Shown here piece by piece: positions 1-5,267 of a DNA stretch of 5,267 nt. The number at the start of each line of letters is the position of its first letter. Position 1 is the stretch's first letter. Under the pieces are notes generated by a model, which worked only from the letters and a program-made list of their open reading frames with translations, had not been told where the DNA came from and did not search any database. Origin of the DNA: Actinomycetota bacterium (GTDB lineage Bacteria > Actinomycetota > UBA4738); the NCBI GenBank assembly GCA_005885015.1, contig VAYG01000101.1:1-5267 (forward strand), in the 5' to 3' direction. The translations under genes and the position numbers were made by a program.

Positions 1-2061
1 CACCTGGTCGGTGACCAGGTCCTCCAGGGCGTCGCTTCGGTGTCGCGGGAGACCTGCCGCCAGGAGGACGTCATCTGCCGCATCGGGGGCGAGGAGTTCG
101 CGGTGATCCTTCCCGGAGCCACGCTGGAAGACGCGGTGGCGCTCGGCGAGCGGATCCGGACGGGGATCGGGGAAGTGGACTTCCCGGCTGTGGGGCGGAT
201 CTGGGCCAGCGTGGGTGTGGCCGAGGGGCCGATGCACGCCTCGAGCCCCCGGGAGCTCATCGCCTGCGCCGACCTCGCCCTGCTCGCGGCCAAGGCCGCG
301 GGCAAGAACCGAGTCCTCGTGTACGGATCCGATCAGAGCAGCTGGCCGGTCGAGCCCGCGGAGACCACAGCGGAAGAGATCCAATGGGCCGACGCTCCCG
401 CGCCGGCCGGCACGCAGGGGAGACTGGCCTCCCTGACGGCGAAGGGAGAACCCCGGTCCGTGGCCCAGCTCCGGATGCTCCAGTCCCTCTCGGCGAAGCT
501 GAACCGCCTGAACGACGTCCGTATGATCGGTGAGGCCATCACGGCCGAGCTGCGCAGCCTGATCGACTACCACAACTGCCGAGTGTTCGTCCTGGATGCC
601 GACGCCGAGGTGCTGATCCCGATCGCCTTCCGGGGGGAGCTCACCGAGTATCAGGGCGAGACGTACGAGGCGCTCATCACGAGGATCGGCGAAGGCGTCA
701 CGGGCCACGTGGCCGAGACCGGGGTGACGTGGTACGCGCCGGACGCCAACAACGACCCGTACGCGGTCCTGATCCAGGGAACGCCCGACCTGGACGAGTC
801 GCTGCTGGGCGTGCCGATGCGCTACGGCGACCGGGTGGTGGGTGTGTTGGTGCTGTCCAAGCTGGGGATCGATCAGTTCGACGACGAGGACATCCGCCTG
901 CTCGAGGCCCTCGCGGCCAGCGCCGCGGTGGCCTTCGAGAACGCCCGGCTGCTCCAGATGGAGCACGAGGCGGCGGAGGTGGCCCGGGCCCTCTTGGAGC
1001 TGTCCCAGCACCTCACCAGGGCGCGTGACACGAAGGACGTTTTCTCGAGGGCCCTGGCCGCCATCCCCTCCATGCTGGACTGCGCGGAGGTCTCGGCGTG
1101 GATCAGGCTGGAGGACGGGAGCTTCGCCCCGATGGCCCAGCGCGGCTTCCGGCCGGGCACGTGGCCTCAGGGCATGACTGTGGACGCCGAGACCGCCCAT
1201 CGGTTCCTCCGATCCGTGGACCGCCCCTTCGTCCTCCCCAAGGACATGATCGCCGAGGTCCCGGACCGATATCGCCTGATGCGGGAGATCCGTGACGTGC
1301 TCGTCGCTCCACTGCGGTGGGAGCCGGACGGGCTGGGAGCGATCGTAGTGGCGGCCAAGGACGCCGCTTCCTCTTTCGCCGAGCAGGATCTCAGGCTGGC
1401 TCGGGGGATCGCAGACATCACCTCTCTCGCCATGGGCAACGCCCGGCGCTTCGACGAGCTGGAGCGGGCCTACGTCTCGACGATCGAGGCGCTGGCCAAC
1501 GCCCTGGAGGCCCAGGACGAGTACACGGGGGACCACGCCAGGGCGCTGGCGCAGATGGCTCTGGCCGTTGGGGTCGAGCTCGGCTTCGAGGGGCAGCGCC
1601 TCAAGGGGCTCGAGCTGGCCGCCCTGTTCCACGATATCGGGAAGATCGGCGTCCCCAGCGAGATCATCCGCAAGCCCGGTCCGCTGACGACCGCGGAACG
1701 GCGGGAGATGAATCGGCATCCCGAGATCGGCGAGCAGATCCTCTCACCCGTCCCCTTCCTCCAACCGATCCTCCGGGTCGTCCGGGCCTGCCACGAGCGG
1801 TGGGACGGCAAGGGCTACCCCGATGGGCTGGCCGGAGAGGCCATTCCGCTCGAAGCGAGGATCGTGTTCGTCTGCGACGCCTACCACGCGATGACCAGCG
1901 ACCGCCCGTACCGCTCGGCCCTGGCCCGGACCGAAGCCGTCCGCCGGCTCAAGCTCGCGGCGGGGACGCAGTTCGACCCCGAGGTGGTGGAGGCGTTCGT
2001 CCGCGTCGAGCACGCCGGGCGGATCCACCCCGACCACGCGGGGGACGGCCAGACGCGCTGA
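1..2061 (+). CDS. GGDEF-GAF-GAF-HD-GYP cyclic-di-GMP signalling protein (5' partial)
   Basis: This is the 3' end of a gene whose start lies before the window; the frame is open from base 1 (686 residues visible). The protein probably makes and degrades cyclic di-GMP in the cytoplasm under control of its sensor domains. Residues 1-110 are the C-terminal two thirds of a GGDEF domain: HLVGD at 1-5, the inhibitory I-site RQED at 20-23, then exactly five residues to the active-site GGEEF at 29-33, and AAKAAGKNRV near the end. Two GAF-like domains lie at about 163-319 and 331-483; the second is the more divergent. An HD-GYP phosphodiesterase domain spans about 490-669, with E503, H512, HDIGK (544-548), H573, CHERWDGKGYP (597-607), D626 and GTQFDP. 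In the usual HHE motif the first His is Cys597. An internal GTG at base 40 is not the start, because it would cut the GGDEF fold. The ligand of the GAF domains cannot be read from sequence. Domain assignment is secure; which activity dominates in vivo is not known. Confidence 0.95.
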   Translation, partial: HLVGDQVLQGVASVSRETCRQEDVICRIGGEEFAVILPGATLEDAVALGERIRTGIGEVDFPAVGRIWASVGVAEGPMHASSPRELIACADLALLAAKAAGKNRVLVYGSDQSSWPVEPAETTAEEIQWADAPAPAGTQGRLASLTAKGEPRSVAQLRMLQSLSAKLNRLNDVRMIGEAITAELRSLIDYHNCRVFVLDADAEVLIPIAFRGELTEYQGETYEALITRIGEGVTGHVAETGVTWYAPDANNDPYAVLIQGTPDLDESLLGVPMRYGDRVVGVLVLSKLGIDQFDDEDIRLLEALAASAAVAFENARLLQMEHEAAEVARALLELSQHLTRARDTKDVFSRALAAIPSMLDCAEVSAWIRLEDGSFAPMAQRGFRPGTWPQGMTVDAETAHRFLRSVDRPFVLPKDMIAEVPDRYRLMREIRDVLVAPLRWEPDGLGAIVVAAKDAASSFAEQDLRLARGIADITSLAMGNARRFDELERAYVSTIEALANALEAQDEYTGDHARALAQMALAVGVELGFEGQRLKGLELAALFHDIGKIGVPSEIIRKPGPLTTAERREMNRHPEIGEQILSPVPFLQPILRVVRACHERWDGKGYPDGLAGEAIPLEARIVFVCDAYHAMTSDRPYRSALARTEAVRRLKLAAGTQFDPEVVEAFVRVEHAGRIHPDHAGDGQTR

Positions 2062-2069
2062 GCTGCCTC

Positions 2070-2078
2070 GGGGAGGAA
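2070..2078 (+). promoter_or_regulatory. Shine-Dalgarno-like GGGGAGGAA, poorly spaced for the GTG start
   Basis: GGGGAGGAA is a very good anti-16S match just after the stop of the c-di-GMP gene. The GGAGG core ends 21 bases before the chosen GTG at 2098, too far for normal use. It is about six bases before an in-frame ATA at 2083, a rare start codon. It may be a chance purine run, or a sign that the true start is upstream of 2098. Confidence 0.25.
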
Positions 2079-2083
2079 CCCGA

Positions 2084-2089
2084 TAGCCT
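2084..2089 (+). promoter_or_regulatory. possible -10 element (TAGCCT) for a leaderless transcript
   Basis: TAGCCT fits the loose TANNNT -10 consensus of actinobacterial housekeeping promoters and ends eight bases before the GTG at 2098. Transcription would then begin at or next to the start codon, giving a leaderless mRNA, a common arrangement in Actinomycetota. No -35 element is obvious upstream. The hexamer is short and degenerate, so this is only a suggestion. Confidence 0.25.
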
Positions 2090-2097
2090 TCCGCTCC

Positions 2098-2472
2098 GTG
2101 GAAGGCGAGATCGCCTGGGCCGTGGAGACCTCCAAGGATGGGGAGCGGTGGAGGTTCTTCGGCAAGGCGTGGACCAAGCCGGACGAGCCGTTGCTCCTGC
2201 ACGGCGCTCCCCGCTACGTCAGGTACCGGCGGCTCGATCCACCCGGGGAATGGTGCGCCGCCCTGGAGCGGACGGGGACAGAGCCGATGGCCCTCCTCGA
2301 CCTGTCGGCCGGGACCCGGCGCGAGCTCTGGCCGGGGCCGGACCATCACGGGCTCCCCGTGCTCCTTCCCGGCGGAGAGGAGGGCCGCCTCATCCGGTTC
2401 GAGCGCTCTCCCGAGGGCGATCGCTGGACGTGGGCCCTGGAGTTCCGGGGTCTCCGCGGCCCGTCGGGATGA
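2098..2472 (+). CDS. hypothetical protein, coupled to the YchF-like gene
   Basis: I do not recognise this 124-residue protein. It has no signal peptide or membrane segment and is predicted cytoplasmic. It is rich in Trp, Arg, Glu and Pro. Residues 12-44 (SKDGERWRFFGKA, then PRYVRYRRL) resemble the pattern of a discoidin/F5-8C-type beta-sandwich, where a DG-x-x-W strand is followed by an aRYVR strand. The similarity is weak and the protein is shorter than such a domain, so no function is assigned. Coding support comes from high GC at third codon positions and from its stop (2470-2472) sharing bases with the next gene's ATG. GTG at 2098 is the first standard start after the upstream stop and keeps the well-composed N-terminus. 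The frame is also open upstream to 2062. Alternative starts are GTG at 2122 and the unusual ATA at 2083. Existence is fairly sure, the start less so. Confidence 0.72.
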   Translation: MEGEIAWAVETSKDGERWRFFGKAWTKPDEPLLLHGAPRYVRYRRLDPPGEWCAALERTGTEPMALLDLSAGTRRELWPGPDHHGLPVLLPGGEEGRLIRFERSPEGDRWTWALEFRGLRGPSG

Positions 2473-3452
2473 AGAGCATCGGGCTGGTCGGCGTTCCCTA
2501 TTCGGGCAAGTCGACGTTGTTCACCGCGCTGACCAGGTCCGGGGCCGCCGGGGGCCGGGCGAACCAGGCGGTGGTCCCCGTCCCCGACGACCGGCTCGGG
2601 GTCCTCGCCAGCCTCGAGGGATCGGCGCGGATCGTCCCTGCCCAGGTCCGTTTCGTCGACGTTCCCGGCGGGGCGACGGGCCAGGGACTGGCCGCCCTGC
2701 GCGAGACCGACGCCCTCTGCGTGGTCCTTCGGGCCTTCGGCGTGGATGCCCGCCCGGCCAAGGAGCTGGAGGAGGTCTCCGCGGAGCTCATCCTGGCCGA
2801 CCTGGCGGTGGCCGAGTCGGCCCTGGAGGGCGCTCGGAAGCGGGCCAAGGGCCGGTCGCCCGGCGTGTCCGAGGAAGCCGAGGCGCTGGAGCATGCCCAC
2901 GCCGTCCTCTCGGGGGAACGTCCCCTCCGCGAGGAAGCTTTCACAGACACCGAGCGGGCGTCCCTCAGGGGCCTGGCGCTGCTGACGATGAAGCCGGTGA
3001 TCGTGGTGGCGAACCTGGAGGAGGGTGGGATGGTGCCGGCCGATCTCCCGCCGGGGACGGTGGGGGTGTGGGCGGAGATCGAGGCCGAAACGGCCTCCAT
3101 GCAGGACGAGGAGGCCAGGGCTCTGCTCGCCGAGTTCGGCGTGACCCGGCCCGGCCTCGACGCGGTGGTGGCCGCCTCATACCGCGCTCTCGACCTGGTG
3201 ACGTTCCTCACCACAGGTCCGGACGAGACCCGGGCCTGGGAGGTCCGGAAGGGGGCCACAGCGCCCGAAGCAGCGGGCGTCGTCCACAGCGACATGCAGC
3301 GCGGCTTCATCCGGGCCGAGGTGGTCGGCTACGAGGACGTGGTCGCGGCGGGCGGCTGGGACGCCGCGCAGGCCCGGGGCCGGCTTCGGGTCGAAGGCAA
3401 GGACTACGTTGTTCGGGAGGGCGACGTCCTCCACATCCGGTTCGCGGTCTGA
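2469..3452 (+). CDS. divergent YchF/OLA1-family P-loop NTPase (DUF933/TGS C-terminus)
   Basis: The product is a 327-residue cytoplasmic P-loop NTPase related to YchF/OLA1, a ribosome-associated ATPase of the Obg-related class. Visible motifs are the P-loop GVPYSGKS (8-15), VPVPDDRL (37-43), a G3 motif DVPG (64-67), and NLEE (182-185). The last fits the family's NxxE, which replaces NKxD and favours ATP over GTP. Residues 105-175 match the helical insertion of YchF, including an ELILADL run and KRAKG. Residues 245-327 match the YchF C-terminal domain closely, with TRAW, KGATAPEAAG, RGFIRAEV and EGKDY..REGDV. It is about 35 residues shorter than E. coli YchF (363): the FPFxTIEPN stretch (switch I) is missing, the KGASKGEGLGN loop after G3 is shortened, and the P-loop has YS in place of NV. 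It may be a specialised paralogue. ATGA overlap with the preceding gene and no clear Shine-Dalgarno sequence of its own suggest translational coupling. The frame is open far upstream, but that extension is a GC-rich shadow. Confidence 0.92.
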   Translation: MKSIGLVGVPYSGKSTLFTALTRSGAAGGRANQAVVPVPDDRLGVLASLEGSARIVPAQVRFVDVPGGATGQGLAALRETDALCVVLRAFGVDARPAKELEEVSAELILADLAVAESALEGARKRAKGRSPGVSEEAEALEHAHAVLSGERPLREEAFTDTERASLRGLALLTMKPVIVVANLEEGGMVPADLPPGTVGVWAEIEAETASMQDEEARALLAEFGVTRPGLDAVVAASYRALDLVTFLTTGPDETRAWEVRKGATAPEAAGVVHSDMQRGFIRAEVVGYEDVVAAGGWDAAQARGRLRVEGKDYVVREGDVLHIRFAV

Positions 3453-3500
3453 GACGCCTCCCGCGTTACCGTTCGGCTGGCCGGGGACGCCGAGAGCCCC

Positions 3501-3506
3501 TACACT
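3501..3506 (+). promoter_or_regulatory. candidate -10 element (TACACT) for the BNR-protein gene
   Basis: TACACT lies 34 bases before the ATG at 3541, in the 88-base gap after the YchF-like gene. It fits TANNNT and stands out in very GC-rich sequence. Transcription would start around 3512-3514, leaving a leader of under 30 bases that contains the Shine-Dalgarno site. At 17-18 bases upstream I see no good TTGACA-like hexamer. The rest of the gap (3453-3540) holds no recognisable terminator or other gene. Confidence 0.4.
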
Positions 3507-3529
3507 GCGGGACTCACTCGCCCCCGAGA

Positions 3530-3534
3530 GGAGG
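3530..3534 (+). promoter_or_regulatory. ribosome binding site GGAGG
   Basis: The sequence GAGAGGAGGAT contains a full GGAGG core ending six bases before ATG 3541, optimal spacing. This fixes the start of the secreted BNR protein. It argues against the upstream in-frame extension to 3409, which would run into the YchF-like gene and lack a signal peptide at its N-terminus. Confidence 0.8.
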
Positions 3535-3540
3535 ATCCGA

Positions 3541-5016
3541 ATGGGCCGATCCGTGTGGTCTTCACGACGCAGCGCCGGCTGGATGGTCACCGCCGCCCTG
3601 GCCATGGCTGCCACGGTGGCGCTGTCCACCCCTGCCACCGCCAATGTCGCCATCACCAGGGTCAGCAGGGATCCGTACACCAACACGGACGCCTACCACC
3701 AGACGGAGCTCGAGCCGGACACCTTCGCTTGGGGATCAACGATCGTTGGGGTGTTCCAGACCGGGCGCTTCCCCGGCGGGGGAGCCGACAACATCGGGTT
3801 CGCCACGTCGACCGACGGGGGAGCGACCTGGACGCACGGCTTCCTACCGTCCACGACCGTGTACGCGAACCCGCCGGGCCCGTACGCCAGGATCAGCGAT
3901 CCCTCCATCGCCTACGACGCCAAGCACAACGTCTGGATGGCCGAGGGCCTCACCGTGGACACGGTGAACACCGTGCTCGTGAACCGGTCGCTCGACGGAG
4001 GGCTGACGTGGAAGAAGCCCGTCATCGTCTCCACTCCGACCGGCGGGGCGGACTACGACAAGACGTGGATCGCATGCGACAACTGGTCGCAGAGCCCGCA
4101 CTACGGGAACTGCTACGCAGAGGTGGACGACTTCAACCATGGCGACCTGGTCAAGATGTTCACCTCGAGCGACGGCGGGAAGACGTGGAGCGAGGCCACC
4201 GTGGCTCCGGCGCACGGCCTCGGTGGGCAGCCGCTGGCCCAACCCAGCGGAGGAGTGGTCGTGCCGTTCACCTCCGACACCGGGTCGATCCAGGTGATCG
4301 TGTCGGGTGACGGTGGGGCCACCTACTCGGGCCCGTATACGATCTCCAACATCGCCCACCACAGCGTGCTCTTTCTTCGGACCCCGACACTCCCCTCGGC
4401 CGAGGTCGACAAGAAGGGGAAGGTCTACGTGGTCTGGTCGGACTGCCGGTTCCGGTCGGGCTGCGCCTCCAACGACATCGTGGTGAGCACCTCGAAGGAC
4501 GGGCAGACCTGGACGCCGGTCGTCCGGATCCCGATCGATCCGGTCGACAGCACGGTCGACCACTTCATCCCGGGGATCGGTGTCGACCGATCGGCCGGTG
4601 GGTCCTCGGCACGCCTGGCCCTCACCTACTACTACTACCCGCAGTCCAGCTGCACCCTCGACACGTGCCAGCTCGACGCGGGGTTCGTCTCCTCGATCGA
4701 CGGCGGGGCGAACTGGTCCACCCCCACCCAGATCCTCGGTCCGATCAAGTTGGCCTGGCTCCCCAGCGCCGGCGGCAAGTTCGTCGGTGACTACATCTCG
4801 ACCTCGATCGTGGGGGACAGTGCGTACCCGGTGATCGCCAACGCGAAGCAAGGGAACGGGAACTGTGTCCTTGGCCAGATCAAGTCGTGCAACGAGTACA
4901 TGATCGCCCCGACCTCGGGCCTGCCCATCCAGGGCGGGACGGTCCGAGCCGGGCACGACCGAGTGCGGTCGGCCCGCTCCAACCATCCCTGGGTCCGGCC
5001 GGCCACGACGTTCTGA
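3541..5016 (+). CDS. secreted sialidase-like (BNR/Asp-box) beta-propeller protein
   Basis: The product has 491 residues and is predicted to be exported. The N-terminus is a typical Sec signal peptide: basic SSRRS (7-11), a hydrophobic stretch (about 14-29), and an ATA-N cleavage site after residue 34. The mature part carries six Asp-box motifs (S-x-D-G-G-x-T-W type) at about 90-97, 150-157, 209-216, 255-262, 318-324 and 385-392, so it should fold as a sialidase-type propeller. Other blade-like features are DPSIAYD, DKTWIACD, VYVVWSDCR and GDYIS. Eight cysteines fall in pairs (179/191, 302/308, 371/376, 442/450) and probably form disulfides outside the cell. I cannot find the FRIP motif of true sialidases or establish an arginine triad, so catalysis should not be assumed; a binding or surface role is as likely. 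The last 20 residues are Arg-rich but keep the high third-position GC, so I read them as the true end. The start is set by the strong Shine-Dalgarno site. Confidence 0.9.
   Translation: MGRSVWSSRRSAGWMVTAALAMAATVALSTPATANVAITRVSRDPYTNTDAYHQTELEPDTFAWGSTIVGVFQTGRFPGGGADNIGFATSTDGGATWTHGFLPSTTVYANPPGPYARISDPSIAYDAKHNVWMAEGLTVDTVNTVLVNRSLDGGLTWKKPVIVSTPTGGADYDKTWIACDNWSQSPHYGNCYAEVDDFNHGDLVKMFTSSDGGKTWSEATVAPAHGLGGQPLAQPSGGVVVPFTSDTGSIQVIVSGDGGATYSGPYTISNIAHHSVLFLRTPTLPSAEVDKKGKVYVVWSDCRFRSGCASNDIVVSTSKDGQTWTPVVRIPIDPVDSTVDHFIPGIGVDRSAGGSSARLALTYYYYPQSSCTLDTCQLDAGFVSSIDGGANWSTPTQILGPIKLAWLPSAGGKFVGDYISTSIVGDSAYPVIANAKQGNGNCVLGQIKSCNEYMIAPTSGLPIQGGTVRAGHDRVRSARSNHPWVRPATTF
3808..4716 (+). repeat. 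six Asp-box (BNR) motifs in the secreted propeller
   Basis: The motifs lie at about 3808-3831, 3988-4011, 4165-4188, 4303-4326, 4492-4512 and 4693-4716. Five have the DGG form: STDGGATW, SLDGGLTW, SSDGGKTW, SGDGGATY and SIDGGANW. The fifth in order, SKDGQTW, is one residue shorter. Spacing is about 46-67 residues, consistent with one motif per propeller blade. This is a protein-level repeat; I see no long DNA-level identity between copies. Confidence 0.85.
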
Positions 5017-5024
5017 GGCGTTTG

Positions 5025-5267
5025 GTGCCAATACCACGCCTCGTGCGCTTGTCGCCTCGAACGGTGGCGGCGGTCGTTCTCGCCGCGATGACGGCGAGCG
5101 CGGGCGTCACGGGATCGGCGGGGGCGGCGACGTCGGGTCGCGGATGGAAGCAGGTTTCGCCCCCGACCTCGCCGCCCGCCCGGGCCGCCCAGGCCATGGC
5201 CTATGACCCGGTCAGCGCGAAGGTGGTGATCTTCGGCGGATATGACGACGTGGGCTACCGGGACGAC
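5025..5267 (+). CDS. secreted Kelch-repeat protein (3' partial)
   Basis: The frame is open to the window end, with 81 residues visible. It begins with a Sec signal peptide: Arg-containing n-region (PRLVRLSPR), hydrophobic core AAVVLAAM and a likely cleavage after AGA near residue 34. The mature start has the pattern of a first Kelch-type blade: GWKQV (40-44), PPARAAQAMAYD (50-61) and VVIFGGY (67-73), followed by YRDD where such repeats usually continue to a Trp. Proteins of this kind form extracellular beta-propellers that bind protein or glycan, and some galactose-oxidase-like relatives are enzymes; which applies cannot be told from one repeat. GTG at 5025 is chosen because GAGG (5015-5018), overlapping the upstream stop, lies six bases before it. 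TTG 5022 and GTG 5043 are alternatives. The eight-base gap to the BNR gene suggests co-transcription. Confidence 0.8.
   Translation, partial: MPIPRLVRLSPRTVAAVVLAAMTASAGVTGSAGAATSGRGWKQVSPPTSPPARAAQAMAYDPVSAKVVIFGGYDDVGYRDD

Noticed and set aside
2..20. Perfect 8-bp inverted repeat with a 3-base loop (ACCTGGTC / GACCAGGT)
   Set aside because: It lies inside the conserved GGDEF coding sequence (HLVGDQV), where codon choice explains it. There is no T-run after it and no second copy.
1317..2468. Long upstream extension of the YchF-like reading frame (711 residues in total)
   Set aside because: The extension is Arg/Gly/Pro-rich and antiparallel to no known family. It overlaps the well-supported HD-GYP gene and the 124-residue gene in another frame. 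The YchF P-loop homology starts right after ATG 2469.
2498..3310. Minus-strand open frame (270 residues) opposite the YchF-like gene
   Set aside because: It is Ser/Arg/Ala-rich without recognisable motifs, while the plus strand encodes an unmistakable YchF-family protein.
3481..3500. GGGG/CCCC hairpin-like sequence in the gap after the YchF-like gene, as a terminator
   Set aside because: The stem is only four pairs with a ten-base loop and no T-run follows; it is not a convincing intrinsic terminator.
3409..3540. Upstream extension of the BNR protein to a start at 3409
   Set aside because: It would overlap the conserved C-terminus of the YchF-like protein and place 44 residues before a clear signal peptide. 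ATG 3541 has an ideal ribosome binding site.
3547..3575. Possible twin-arginine (Tat) signal in the BNR protein (SSRRSAGW)
   Set aside because: The residues after RR do not fit the S-R-R-x-F-L-K pattern; an ordinary Sec signal explains the N-terminus.
4930..5013. Possible frameshift at the Arg-rich C-terminus of the BNR protein
   Set aside because: Third-position GC stays high in the annotated frame and is lower in the alternative frame that leads into the Kelch gene, so a fused or shifted reading is not supported.
3844..5037. Long minus-strand open frame (397 residues) opposite the BNR gene
   Set aside because: Its composition (Arg, Val, Asp, Gly and His rich, low complexity) is typical of the antisense shadow of a GC-rich gene, and the plus strand has clear Asp boxes and a signal peptide.

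Overview
The window is compact, GC-rich bacterial DNA with strong G/C preference at third codon positions, GTG as well as ATG starts, a four-base ATGA gene overlap and short intergenic gaps. All supported genes lie on the plus strand. This fits a high-GC bacterium, most plausibly a deep-branching, probably environmental Actinomycetota lineage. That assignment rests on composition and gene style only; there is no rRNA or phylogenetic marker here that I can place precisely.

Left part (1-2061): the 3' part of a large cyclic-di-GMP signalling gene. The window opens inside a GGDEF (diguanylate cyclase) domain with an intact GGEEF active-site motif and an intact RxxD inhibitory site. Two GAF-type sensor domains and a C-terminal HD-GYP phosphodiesterase domain follow. 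One polypeptide therefore carries both the synthetic and the degradative module for c-di-GMP.

Middle (2098-3452): a 124-residue protein of unknown function. Its stop overlaps the start of a 327-residue P-loop NTPase of the YchF/OLA1 (Obg-related, TGS/DUF933) family. The YchF-like protein keeps the P-loop, the NxxE specificity motif and a well-conserved C-terminal domain, but it is shortened and altered in the switch regions. It looks like a divergent relative rather than an orthodox YchF.

Right part (3453-5267): an 88-bp gap with a plausible -10 element and a strong Shine-Dalgarno sequence leads into a 491-residue secreted protein with six Asp-box (BNR/sialidase-type) motifs and four closely spaced cysteine pairs. 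Eight bases after its stop begins a second secreted gene, cut by the window end, with a signal peptide and the start of a Kelch-type repeat. These two probably form a unit encoding exported beta-propeller proteins.

I see no RNA gene, CRISPR array, insertion sequence, attachment site or convincing intrinsic terminator. The window looks like ordinary chromosomal DNA. The parts that merit most attention are the bifunctional c-di-GMP protein, the divergent YchF-like NTPase with its coupled unknown partner, and the tandem secreted propellers.
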